64,000 bases of DNA. Source: Candidatus Bathyoplasma sp. NZ (GTDB taxonomy: Bacteria; Bacillota_I; Bacilli_A; MAG-NZ). The notes beneath the pieces are model-generated. The model did not search any database. It saw only the letters and a list, made by a program, of their open reading frames with translations, and was not told the DNA's origin. The number at the start of each line of letters is the position of its first letter. Position 1 is the first letter of the stretch. Shown here one piece after another: positions 7,848 through 15,590 of this stretch. The stretch covers positions 106,695 to 170,694 of the forward strand of contig JABENI010000011.1 of the NCBI GenBank assembly GCA_013332095.1, written 5' to 3'. A program made the translations under genes and the position numbers.

Positions 7848-9603
7848 CTACGGTTACACTTTTAGCTAAATTTCTCGGTCTATCAACGTTTAAATTTAAC
7901 CTTTTTGCTGTGTAATATGCTATATATTGTGTTGGTATTGCCATAATTATTGCCAGCAAATAATCGTGTACTTCTTTTAAAATAATATCATCATTAATTC
8001 CAATATTTTCAGTGACAATACTAAATACTTTTCCTTTTCGACTTTTAATTTCTTCGATGCTATTTCTGACTTTAGTTTCAATTTTTTTATCACTAATTAA
8101 TGCAACTACCGGAACATCTTCACTGATTAATGCTAATGAGCCGTGTTTAAGTTCTCCACTCATTAAACCTTCAGCATGAATATAACTTACTTCTTTTAAT
8201 TTTAAAGCTGCTTCTAAACAAACAAAATAATCGATACCTTTTCCGATATAAAATGCACTGGTGTGTTTCATATTATTTGCTATTTCTAAAAATTTATTTT
8301 TTTGTTGATAGATATCCGTGACACTATCTAGTAATTTATTAAATTCATCAACGATTAAAAAATCATGTTTTAAATTAAATCTTACTATAAATAATATTAA
8401 AATTTGGGCTATATAAGCTTTAGTACTAGCAACTGCTATTTCTTTATTTGCATACAAGTAAAGCGAGTATGTACAGAGTAGATCTAAACTAGAATTTTTA
8501 ACATTTGTTATTACTAACGAATCGGCCTTGGAAAACCTTTCGTAACATTTGAGCAAATCTTTTGTTTCTCCTGATTGAGAAATAAAAATTAAAAATGCAT
8601 TTTCCACATCAACGTTATTTTCATAATAAAATTCACTAGCTACTTTTACGTAAACTTCTTTATTGTAAAGCTCATCTAACATTACTTTACCGATTAAACC
8701 AGCATGATAACTGGTACCTGCCCCTATGATGTAAATTTTTTTAGTTTGTTTAAGTTTATTGATTAAGTTTTTATTCAAAGTAAAATCATAATAATTATCC
8801 ATAATATTTTGTATTACTTTTTTCTGCTCTTCTATTTCTTTTAACATGTAATCTTCATAACCGTTTAAATCATATACATCTTCTGTTATCTCTAATTCGT
8901 GTTCCTTTTTTTTCACTTCCTTTTCAGCAAAATAAACCGAATATTGATCTTTACTCAAATATCCGTATTCATAATCATTTAATACCACATAGTTTAAAAC
9001 ATCTTTAAAACAATTAACATCAGATGCTATCGTATTAAAGTTTTCACCAACTCCAATAAAGAGTGGCGAACCATTTTTAATAAAATATATTTTTTCACTA
9101 TTTAAGTTATCGATAATTACTAATGAGTAACTACCGACTAATATTTTGATTAATTTATTTAGAGTTAAGTTAACATCATGATAAATATCGTAAAAACAAC
9201 TGAATAAATTAATTATAATTTCAGTGTCTGTCTCAGAATTAAAATAATATTCACTGAGATACTTATCTTTTATTTCTCGATAATTTTCAATAATTCCATT
9301 GTGAACCACCGCAAATCTTTTTAAATTACAAATGTGTGGATGACTATTTTCAAGACTGACTTTTCCATGAGTTGCCCACCTTGTATGTGCTATTCCTAAA
9401 TTTCCACTTAAAATAGTTAAATCTAAAAGACTTTTTACACCATCAACACTTTTATTAATTTTAATTTGATTATCATTTACTGCAATTCCACATGAATCAT
9501 AACCTCTATATTCCAATTTCTCTAAACAATCAACCAAAAATTCATACGTTTGGGACTTTCCAACGCTACCTACTATTCCACACAGATTAAACACTTCTTT
9601 CAT
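7843..9603 (-). CDS. glmS: Glutamine-fructose-6-phosphate aminotransferase (isomerizing)
   Basis: Makes glucosamine-6-phosphate from fructose-6-phosphate and glutamine, the entry step to UDP-GlcNAc and cell wall. The N-terminal class II amidotransferase domain (CGIVGSVG, RGYDSCGIA, HTRWATHGK) is followed by two SIS sugar-isomerase domains, with the end DRPRNLAKSVTVE as in the family. Start problem: the enzyme needs Cys as residue 1 after Met removal, but the only ATG (9603) gives MKEVFNL before that Cys, and no good ribosome binding site precedes it. The codon directly before the Cys is CTG (9583..9585), 6 bases after GAAGTG. Either CTG is the start or a 7-residue leader is removed. Third gene of the glmM-glmU-glmS operon; no glmS ribozyme is seen. 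Confidence 0.95.
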   Translation of the reverse strand: MKEVFNLCGIVGSVGKSQTYEFLVDCLEKLEYRGYDSCGIAVNDNQIKINKSVDGVKSLLDLTILSGNLGIAHTRWATHGKVSLENSHPHICNLKRFAVVHNGIIENYREIKDKYLSEYYFNSETDTEIIINLFSCFYDIYHDVNLTLNKLIKILVGSYSLVIIDNLNSEKIYFIKNGSPLFIGVGENFNTIASDVNCFKDVLNYVVLNDYEYGYLSKDQYSVYFAEKEVKKKEHELEITEDVYDLNGYEDYMLKEIEEQKKVIQNIMDNYYDFTLNKNLINKLKQTKKIYIIGAGTSYHAGLIGKVMLDELYNKEVYVKVASEFYYENNVDVENAFLIFISQSGETKDLLKCYERFSKADSLVITNVKNSSLDLLCTYSLYLYANKEIAVASTKAYIAQILILFIVRFNLKHDFLIVDEFNKLLDSVTDIYQQKNKFLEIANNMKHTSAFYIGKGIDYFVCLEAALKLKEVSYIHAEGLMSGELKHGSLALISEDVPVVALISDKKIETKVRNSIEEIKSRKGKVFSIVTENIGINDDIILKEVHDYLLAIIMAIPTQYIAYYTAKRLNLNVDRPRNLAKSVTVE

Positions 9604-9611
9604 TTAATATA

Positions 9612-9632
9612 CTTAATTAAATGCTAATTAAG
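9612..9632 (-). promoter_or_regulatory. Hairpin between glmU and glmS
   Basis: Perfect 8-bp arms CTTAATTA/TAATTAAG with a 5-base loop, about 10 bases before the upstream ATG of glmS. No T-run follows. It might set glmS translation or protect the mRNA end; the function is unproven. Confidence 0.35.
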
Positions 9633-9648
9633 ACAAAAAAATTCCAAA

Positions 9649-10926
9649 TTATTCAAAATAATTGTTTTTTATTGTCTCTTTTTTTCTCGCAATTACTAAA
9701 GAATTACTTTCAACATCTTTAGTAACCGTGCTTCCTGCTGCGATTACCGCTTTCGCTCCAATTTTAATAGGAGCTACTAAACAAACGTTAGAACCGATAA
9801 AACTGTTTTCACCGATGCATGTTTTATGTTTCTTTTTACCATCATAATTAGCGGTTATTACCCCCGCACCAATATTTGCATTTTCACCGATATAAGTATC
9901 ACCTATATAACTCAAATGTGCACATTTAACATCATCTGATAAAGTAGAGTTTTTAATTTCTACATAGTTTCCGATTTTAACATTTTTTTTGATTACTGTA
10001 TTATTTCTAAGTTGAGCATAAGGTCCTACTTGACTGTTTTCGCCTATTTCAGAATCGCTAATATAACTATTTTTAATAATAACAGCTTTTCTAATTATGC
10101 TTTTGCCGACTATCCAACTGTTAGGATAAATTGTACTACCGCTTTCGATAATTACATCAGGACCGATATAAGTATTGTTTTTGTCTATTATCTTTACTCC
10201 ATTTTTTAAATGTTTATTGTTTATTTCCAATTTTAATTTATTCGTTGCGCTTTCTAAAGCAATTTTATCGTTAATTCCGGTAAATTGAAAATCATCTAAA
10301 ATTAAAAGTTTTTCTACTTTCAATTTATTATCATGATATATTTCTATCAAATCAGTTAAATAATATTCTCCGTTTTTTTCTTTAACTTTACTTATCTCTT
10401 GAAATAAATTTTCAGTTTTAAAACAGTACAGAGAAATATTTACCTCATCTATTTTTTTTTGTAACTCTGTCAACTCTTTTTCTTCTACTATTTTTTTATC
10501 GATAATACGTCCATAACCAGTCGGATTTTTTACCTTTGTAGTAACAAAAGTTAAATCATTTTCATTTTTTAAATGTACGTTCAACAAACATTTAATAGTT
10601 TCTGTTCTAATAAAAGGCTGGTCAGCAGCAACTATAACCAGATTTTGATATTTATCTTTCAACTCACTTGCTATTTTTATAGCATCTAAAGTTCCAGAAG
10701 CTTTTTTTTGATGAAAATAATTTAAGTTTGGATATTTTTTTAAAATTTGTTCTTTGTTCGCGCCTAATACTGCATATACATCTAGATTTTCTACTTGCTT
10801 TAAACCATCTAATAAAAATCCAATCATATCTTTTCCTAATATCGTTTGCAATGCTTTCGGTAGAGAGTCCTTCATTCTCTTTCCTTTACCTGCTGCTAAA
10901 ATAACTGATGCATTAATTTGAATCAC
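9649..10926 (-). CDS. glmU: Bifunctional GlmU: UDP-GlcNAc pyrophosphorylase / GlcN-1-P acetyltransferase
   Basis: Acetylates glucosamine-1-phosphate and couples it to UTP, giving UDP-GlcNAc. The N-terminal nucleotidyltransferase has VILAAGKGKRMKDSLPK and the AADQPF motif. From about residue 240 a left-handed beta helix of hexapeptide repeats follows, with GPYAQLRNNT, VKIGNYVEIKNS and NIGAGVITANYDG. At 425 residues it is slightly short (family 450-460). The annotated start is GTG without a proper ribosome binding site; an ATT codon 9 bases further, 7 bases after AGGTG, would give a more typical N-terminus. Overlaps glmM by 14 bases. Confidence 0.95.
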   Translation of the reverse strand: MIQINASVILAAGKGKRMKDSLPKALQTILGKDMIGFLLDGLKQVENLDVYAVLGANKEQILKKYPNLNYFHQKKASGTLDAIKIASELKDKYQNLVIVAADQPFIRTETIKCLLNVHLKNENDLTFVTTKVKNPTGYGRIIDKKIVEEKELTELQKKIDEVNISLYCFKTENLFQEISKVKEKNGEYYLTDLIEIYHDNKLKVEKLLILDDFQFTGINDKIALESATNKLKLEINNKHLKNGVKIIDKNNTYIGPDVIIESGSTIYPNSWIVGKSIIRKAVIIKNSYISDSEIGENSQVGPYAQLRNNTVIKKNVKIGNYVEIKNSTLSDDVKCAHLSYIGDTYIGENANIGAGVITANYDGKKKHKTCIGENSFIGSNVCLVAPIKIGAKAVIAAGSTVTKDVESNSLVIARKKETIKNNYFE

Positions 10927-12160
10927 CTACTAAGCTAAAGACTTTTTCATACATTTCTGAATTTAGTTCTTCTATTAACGCTTCATCTGAATATTGGATA
11001 TGAATGCGAACAACATCTTCAGTACCACTTTTTCTTATTAAAACTTTTCCACTATTTTCTAACAATTTATTGTAGTAGTTATTTAATTCGATTAATTTAT
11101 TTTGATCAAATGATTTTTTAATCATTACTTTTGTATTAATTTCTTCATATTCTTTATATCCTTTTAATAACTCTTTCATTGTTGTTTTTTTCTCTGATAA
11201 AATTTTAAGTATTAATAGAGTAATCAACATTCCATCGCTACTATAACCGTACTCACTCAACATAATATGTCCACTAGGTTCTCCACCTATTTTAATATTT
11301 AATTCTTTCATTTTTCTAGATATGTATTTATCTCCAATATCAGTAAAAACAACAGAATTTTTGATTCCACTTACTCCCTGATTCGCTACATGAGTAGTAA
11401 CTATATCAGAATTGTAATATTCACTCAATAAATATAAAATATGGTTACCGTCAAAAATTTTCTTATCACTACAAATAATTAAGCGATCCCCATCACCATC
11501 GTAGGAAAAACCGATATCCAATTTTTTCTTTTCAACTAAATATTTAATTGAAAAAGGATGAGTTGATCCACATAGATCATTGATATTTTTACCGTTAGGA
11601 TTATCGTTGATATAAGTTGCATTTAAATCTTTAAAAACTATTTTTGCGATATCCGATAAAGCACCATTTGATAAATCAAATCCGATTCTTAAATCGCTTT
11701 TTATTTTTAGCAGGCTATTTAAATATGGCTCTAATTCTACCGAAGATGAATTACCTTTTAATTCAAGTTTTTCATTTAATTTTTTTTCAATTAACATTTC
11801 ATCATCTTTATTTAATTTTTCCCCATTACTTGAAAACATTTTAATTCCATTATCTAGATAATCGTTGTGACTAGCAGTAATCATAATTCCAAATTTTGCG
11901 TCATAGTGTTTTGTTAAAAATGCTAATCCTGGTGTGTTTATCACTCCTGCTTTTTTTACATTTTTACCACCATAAATTATTCCTTTTTCAATATTTTTTT
12001 CGATGAATTCACTTGAGTATCTTGTATCTCTACCGATTATCACAAATTCGTCATTTAATAATTCACTCAATACCAACCCAAATTTAAAACAAAACTCTTC
12101 ACTAAAAATCAAATCAAACTTTCCTCTTATTCCATCAGTTTTAAAATATTTTTTCATCAT
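10913..12160 (-). CDS. glmM: Phosphoglucosamine mutase
   Basis: Converts glucosamine-6-phosphate to glucosamine-1-phosphate, between GlmS and GlmU. It is an alpha-D-phosphohexomutase: FKTDGIRGK at the start, phosphoserine loop TASHND (Ser97), metal loop YDGDGDR, sugar loop GGEPSGH and the C-terminal phosphate-binding RKSGTEDVVR. The 415 residues are about 30 short of typical GlmM, mostly in loops. AAGGAG precedes ATGATG; a TATAAT-like box at 12185..12190 may be the operon promoter. As the first gene it sets expression of all three UDP-GlcNAc enzymes. Confidence 0.96.
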   Translation of the reverse strand: MMKKYFKTDGIRGKFDLIFSEEFCFKFGLVLSELLNDEFVIIGRDTRYSSEFIEKNIEKGIIYGGKNVKKAGVINTPGLAFLTKHYDAKFGIMITASHNDYLDNGIKMFSSNGEKLNKDDEMLIEKKLNEKLELKGNSSSVELEPYLNSLLKIKSDLRIGFDLSNGALSDIAKIVFKDLNATYINDNPNGKNINDLCGSTHPFSIKYLVEKKKLDIGFSYDGDGDRLIICSDKKIFDGNHILYLLSEYYNSDIVTTHVANQGVSGIKNSVVFTDIGDKYISRKMKELNIKIGGEPSGHIMLSEYGYSSDGMLITLLILKILSEKKTTMKELLKGYKEYEEINTKVMIKKSFDQNKLIELNNYYNKLLENSGKVLIRKSGTEDVVRIHIQYSDEALIEELNSEMYEKVFSLVGDSN

Positions 12161-12207
12161 TACTCCTTAATATTAATATATAAAATTATATGTTAGTAAG
12201 ATAAAAA

Positions 12208-12245
12208 AAAGACTTTGCATCTCAATTCAAGATAACTAAGTCTTT
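12208..12245 (-). terminator. Terminator of the tkt-DUF896 transcript
   Basis: Long hairpin with outer arms AAAGACTT / AAGTCTTT and an inner ATCT/AGAT helix, followed by a T-run on the minus strand. Lies 25 bases after the DUF896 stop. Confidence 0.8.
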
Positions 12246-12269
12246 TGATTTTTAATTTTTTATAATAAA

Positions 12270-12443
12270 TTAATCTACTATTTCAATTGAATTCAGTTGT
12301 TGTTTAAATTTTTTTCTAAAATTCTCTAGATATTCTTTTCTTAATTTAACCTGCTCTTTTTTTTCCTCTTCAGTTAAACCAGTACTTTTAGATTTTCTAG
12401 ATAATTCATTAATTCTAGTCAGTAGTTTTTGAACGTTTTTCAT
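12270..12443 (-). CDS. DUF896 (YnzC-like) small protein
   Basis: A 57-residue charged protein, MKNVQKLLTRINELSRKSK followed by TGLTEEEKKEQ and LRKEYLENFRKKFK. This matches the DUF896 family (PF05979, Bacillus YnzC), which folds as a two-helix hairpin; its role is unknown although the Bacillus gene belongs to the SOS regulon. It overlaps the end of tkt by 29 bases in another frame, so it is probably coupled to tkt translation. The ribosome binding site is weak (GGAAAAG). Terminator directly downstream. Confidence 0.88.
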   Translation of the reverse strand: MKNVQKLLTRINELSRKSKSTGLTEEEKKEQVKLRKEYLENFRKKFKQQLNSIEIVD

Positions 12444-14352
12444 AAACTATTTTAAACTTTTCCACTACATTGTCAGTGTGAAATCCATATTTATAAACAA
12501 CAACTCCACCCGGCGCACTAGCTCCAAACGTCGTTATATTCATCACATCTTTAGTATATTTGTAATACTCATAAGCAGTTGCCATTTCAATTGCTAGTGT
12601 CGGTACATCGGCTAATAGGCTTTGTTTGTATTCTTCACTTTGTTGTTCAAACATGTAAATACTTGGGATACTTACCACTCTTACATCGATGTTTTCATTC
12701 AAAAGCTTTTCCTGGGCAGAAATTGCTAAATTAACTTCACTCCCACAAGCGAGTAATATACCGTGTAATTCTTCTTTTTCAGGACTAATTACATAGGCCC
12801 CTTTTAAAACTTTTTCATAAGTACTATTTTCATTGTTTAAGAGATTTTGTCTAGTCAGTACTAAGCAAGTAGGTGTAGTTTTACTATCGACAGCTATTTT
12901 CCAAGCACTAGCTGTTTCATTGGCATTAGCTGGTCTAATTACATTCATGTTTGGAATTGCTCTCAACCCTGTTAATTGCTCTATTGGTTGATGTGTCGGT
13001 CCATCTTCACCAACTGCTATTGAATCGTGAGTGAAGACAAAGGTTGTCGGAATCTTCATTAAACTAGCCATTCTCATCGCTGGTTTCATGTAGTCACTAA
13101 AGACAAAAAATCCTCCGGTAAAAGCTTTCATATTACTCAATGTAAGACCGTTGGCGATAGCAGCCATGGCATGTTCTCTTACTCCAAAGTTAATATTTCT
13201 TCCTGTAGGTGTGCTGGCAGTGAAATCACCATCTGCACCTTTTACTTTTGTTGATTTTGTTAAATCAGCACTTCCACCGATTAAAAAAGGAATTTTTTTA
13301 GAAAGTTCAGCAATTATTTTTCCGTTACTTACTCTGGTAGCTTCATCAACATCGTTAGCAAACTCAACCAAGGGAACTTCAATTTCTTCTGTTAATTCAA
13401 GAAACAATTCTGGATAATCTTTTTTATAACTCTTAAATAATGCTAATCCCTCTTCGTATAAAATATCTCCTTTTTCTTTTATTACTTTATATTCTTCGTA
13501 TATTTCATCAGATACTTCAAAGTCGTCTAAATCCCACGCCAAAGTTTCTTTAATGAATTTTGTTTTTTCTTCACCCATTGGTGCTCCGTGGCAATCCGCT
13601 TTACCAGCTAATTCTGATCCGTAACCAATAACTGTTTTAACTTCAATTATCGATGGTTTAACAGATTTTTTAGCGTTGTTTATCGCGTTGTTCAAAGCTG
13701 TTAAGTCATTTCCATCTTCCACCAATTGATAATCCCAATTCATCGATTGATATTTAAGTTTAGTTAATTCACTTTGGGCTAATGAAATATCTCCATCTAA
13801 TTGAATATCATTACTATCGTATAGGACAATTAATTTTTCTAAGCCGTTATGACCGGCAAAACTTATCGCTTCTTGAGTAACACCTTCTTGTAAATCTCCA
13901 TCTCCGCAGATTACGTACGTGTAGTGGTCAAATAACTGGTAATTTTCTTTGTTATATCTAGCAGCTATAAATTTTTCACTTATTGCCATACCGACAGCCA
14001 TCGCAATCCCTTGCCCTAGTGGTCCACTAGTTGCATCTACACCGTCTGTATGTTTGTATTCAGGATGTCCTGGGGTAAGACTACCCCATTTTCTAAATTT
14101 TTTCAAATCGTCTATCGTGATTTTAAATCCTGCTAAATGTAATGTTGCATACAACATACTTGAAGCGTGCCCACAAGCCAAAACAAAGCGATCTCTATTA
14201 CACCAGTCGCTATGAGATGGGGTAATTCTTAAATGATTTTTAAACAATTCATGGATTATTGGTGCTGCACCTAGCACCACTCCAGGATGACCTGAATTTG
14301 CTTCGTTAATTTGTGACATTCCTAACATTCTAATAGCGTTAATTGCTTTCAT
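12415..14352 (-). CDS. tkt: Transketolase
   Basis: Thiamine-diphosphate enzyme moving two-carbon units in the non-oxidative pentose phosphate pathway. 645 residues. The N-terminal ThDP-binding domain has NSGHPGVVLGAAPI, TPGHPEY and GDGDLQEG; the pyrimidine domain has NFGVREHAM and FVFTHDSIAVGEDGPTHQ; the C-terminal domain ends with TFGASAPGGV. The start follows CGGAGA and is about ten residues shorter than most homologues, without loss of conserved residues. It sits 11 bases after the EIIB-like gene, with the DUF896 gene overlapping its end. Confidence 0.97.
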   Translation of the reverse strand: MKAINAIRMLGMSQINEANSGHPGVVLGAAPIIHELFKNHLRITPSHSDWCNRDRFVLACGHASSMLYATLHLAGFKITIDDLKKFRKWGSLTPGHPEYKHTDGVDATSGPLGQGIAMAVGMAISEKFIAARYNKENYQLFDHYTYVICGDGDLQEGVTQEAISFAGHNGLEKLIVLYDSNDIQLDGDISLAQSELTKLKYQSMNWDYQLVEDGNDLTALNNAINNAKKSVKPSIIEVKTVIGYGSELAGKADCHGAPMGEEKTKFIKETLAWDLDDFEVSDEIYEEYKVIKEKGDILYEEGLALFKSYKKDYPELFLELTEEIEVPLVEFANDVDEATRVSNGKIIAELSKKIPFLIGGSADLTKSTKVKGADGDFTASTPTGRNINFGVREHAMAAIANGLTLSNMKAFTGGFFVFSDYMKPAMRMASLMKIPTTFVFTHDSIAVGEDGPTHQPIEQLTGLRAIPNMNVIRPANANETASAWKIAVDSKTTPTCLVLTRQNLLNNENSTYEKVLKGAYVISPEKEELHGILLACGSEVNLAISAQEKLLNENIDVRVVSIPSIYMFEQQSEEYKQSLLADVPTLAIEMATAYEYYKYTKDVMNITTFGASAPGGVVVYKYGFHTDNVVEKFKIVYEKRSKTTD

Positions 14353-14363
14353 AATTGTCTCCG

Positions 14364-14696
14364 TTATAATTTATTTTTTATTTCTTCTGCCAAATCAGAG
14401 TCAGCATTTTTAAAAATAATTTTCATAGTATTACCACTAATAAATACACCTTCAGTGATTTCTTCTAATCTATCTAAATTAATCACCTCTATATCTTTAA
14501 CAGTAATTTTCACTCTAGAAACTTCACTTTCAACATCGACAATGTTGTCTTTTGAAAATATTGAAAATATAGTTTCAACTAATTTTGTGCTATCAATTTT
14601 TTTATTTTGTTTTTTGCTCTTGTTAATAAAATAAATCGTTGCGATAAATAACAACAAAATAAAAATTGATGTACCTGTGTATACATATATATTCAT
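14364..14696 (-). CDS. Membrane-anchored PTS EIIB-like protein without the phospho-cysteine
   Basis: Small protein of 110 residues: one membrane helix (about 5-24), a lysine-rich stretch, then a domain resembling the glucose-type PTS EIIB fold (PF00367): IFSKDNIVDVESEVSRVKIT, GVFISGNTMKIIF. In active EIIB the motif is DxCxTRLR with a phosphorylated Cys; here the aligned position is Glu58, so it cannot take part in phosphorelay. It may be a regulatory relic of a PTS protein. The ATG at 14696 follows GGAG; the TTG further upstream overlaps that site and is not used. First gene of an operon with tkt, which suggests a link to carbon metabolism; that is inference. Confidence 0.7.
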   Translation of the reverse strand: MNIYVYTGTSIFILLLFIATIYFINKSKKQNKKIDSTKLVETIFSIFSKDNIVDVESEVSRVKITVKDIEVINLDRLEEITEGVFISGNTMKIIFKNADSDLAEEIKNKL

Positions 14697-14735
14697 CTTG
14701 CTTTTCTCCAATCCAAACAATTTTTTACACGAATA

Positions 14736-14763
14736 ATTTTACCATAAATATACCGTTATTGCA
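14736..14763 (-). promoter_or_regulatory. Possible promoter of the EIIB-like/tkt operon
   Basis: TGCAAT (14758..14763), 16-base spacer, TGG plus TAAAAT (14736..14741): an extended -10 with a poor -35. About 40 bases before the start codon. Confidence 0.4.
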
Positions 14764-14877
14764 TTATTTATAATAATTTACTTAGATAATTTTTTTTACA
14801 AAGATTCTCTTAACATTACAAACATCTATACATATTTTTATATTTGTCATATTTTATAATGAAAGGAGGTTGATAAT

Positions 14878-15231
14878 ATGGAGATTTGCAAAGCCGCCAA
14901 AGATATCGACCAACAACAAAAAGAAGCTATTTTACAAACTTCTTCTCGTATCTCTTATGACAATTCACTGGTAACTTGTGCTTATGATACCATTCCTGTT
15001 AAATTTTTCTACTCTTCTGGAAATCCATTAAAAGTTTCATTAACAGTTGCTTCTACTTCTACAACTGATCTTTTTAGAATTTCACAAGTTTCTGACGATT
15101 GTACGATCAAACTTCGCTTAATTGAATTAAAAGATGGTAAATTTGTTTGTACCAAACAAACATGTTTCATCGATTTAAATTCTATTTCTTGCATGCAATG
15201 TTTCGAGCCCATCTGCTGTATTAAAGTTTAA
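14878..15231 (+). CDS. Cysteine-rich CotY/CotZ-like spore-coat family protein
   Basis: A 117-residue protein with nine cysteines. Its second half (FRISQVSDDCTIKLRLIE, CFIDLNSISCMQCFEPICC) resembles the C-terminal part of Bacillus crust proteins CotY/CotZ (PF10612), which self-assemble into disulfide-linked lattices on spores. No signal peptide and no membrane segment. A very strong AAAGGAGG precedes the ATG; TATAAT at 14855..14860 is close upstream, although that would leave almost no leader. No other sporulation gene is in the window, so a role outside sporulation, such as a cytoplasmic or surface lattice, is possible. Its end overlaps the convergent gene by 4 bases. Confidence 0.65.
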   Translation: MEICKAAKDIDQQQKEAILQTSSRISYDNSLVTCAYDTIPVKFFYSSGNPLKVSLTVASTSTTDLFRISQVSDDCTIKLRLIELKDGKFVCTKQTCFIDLNSISCMQCFEPICCIKV

Positions 15232-15527
15232 ATTTCTAAAATATTTATTTCAGAAATTCTATTAACATCAATAAATTTTAATTCACTGCCTGAGTTTACT
15301 TCTAACTTGTTTTTTATTCTATCTTTGATATAGCCTTTGATAATTTTATTTTTTAAAACAATTGAAACTAAAACTTTTTTATCTGCTCTATGTAAATTTA
15401 TCAAACTGCTAATTTTTTTATTTAGCGATTCACTTATCAATTTATTTCTAGAATCAAAATGCACTTGATTATTGTCATTTTCAATATTTGTTTTAATTGA
15501 ATGAATAAACAATAAAGGTTCTTCCAT
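15228..15527 (-). CDS. Hypothetical small protein, possible SH3/LSm-like barrel
   Basis: 99 residues, family not recognised. The C-terminal 60 residues alternate beta-strand patterns (KKVLVSIVLKNKIIKGYIKD, KFIDVNRISEINI) in the way of small SH3-like or LSm/DUF2642-type barrels; this is pattern resemblance only. The ATG at 15527 follows TAGGGTGGTG, which is itself the 3' arm of the mgtE terminator; an upstream GTG would overlap it. It ends convergently against the CotZ-like gene with a 4-base overlap. Expression probably depends on read-through from mgtE or on a -10-like TATAAT in the hairpin loop. Confidence 0.55.
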   Translation of the reverse strand: MEEPLLFIHSIKTNIENDNNQVHFDSRNKLISESLNKKISSLINLHRADKKVLVSIVLKNKIIKGYIKDRIKNKLEVNSGSELKFIDVNRISEINILEI

Positions 15528-15534
15528 AAAAAAC

Positions 15535-15569
15535 ACCACCCTACTTTCATTATATGTGTCTAGGGTGGT
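15535..15569 (-). terminator. Terminator after mgtE
   Basis: ACCACCCTA/TAGGGTGGT arms with a 17-base loop, followed by GTTTTTT on the minus strand. The 3' arm doubles as the ribosome binding site region of the next small gene, so folding could also restrain its translation. Confidence 0.7.
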
Positions 15570-15590
15570 AAAATTTCTTTTTTTTATTTA

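Noticed and set aside
9604..9648. glmS ribozyme
   Set aside because: The glmU-glmS spacer is only 45 bases and holds just a short hairpin; the ribozyme needs about 150 bases.
14855..14860. TATAAT as the promoter of the CotZ-like gene
   Set aside because: The transcript would begin inside the ribosome binding site; kept only as a remark in the gene entry.
15535..15569. T-box (AGGGTGG sequence)
   Set aside because: The motif is one arm of a simple perfect hairpin; no specifier stem or T-box consensus surrounds it.
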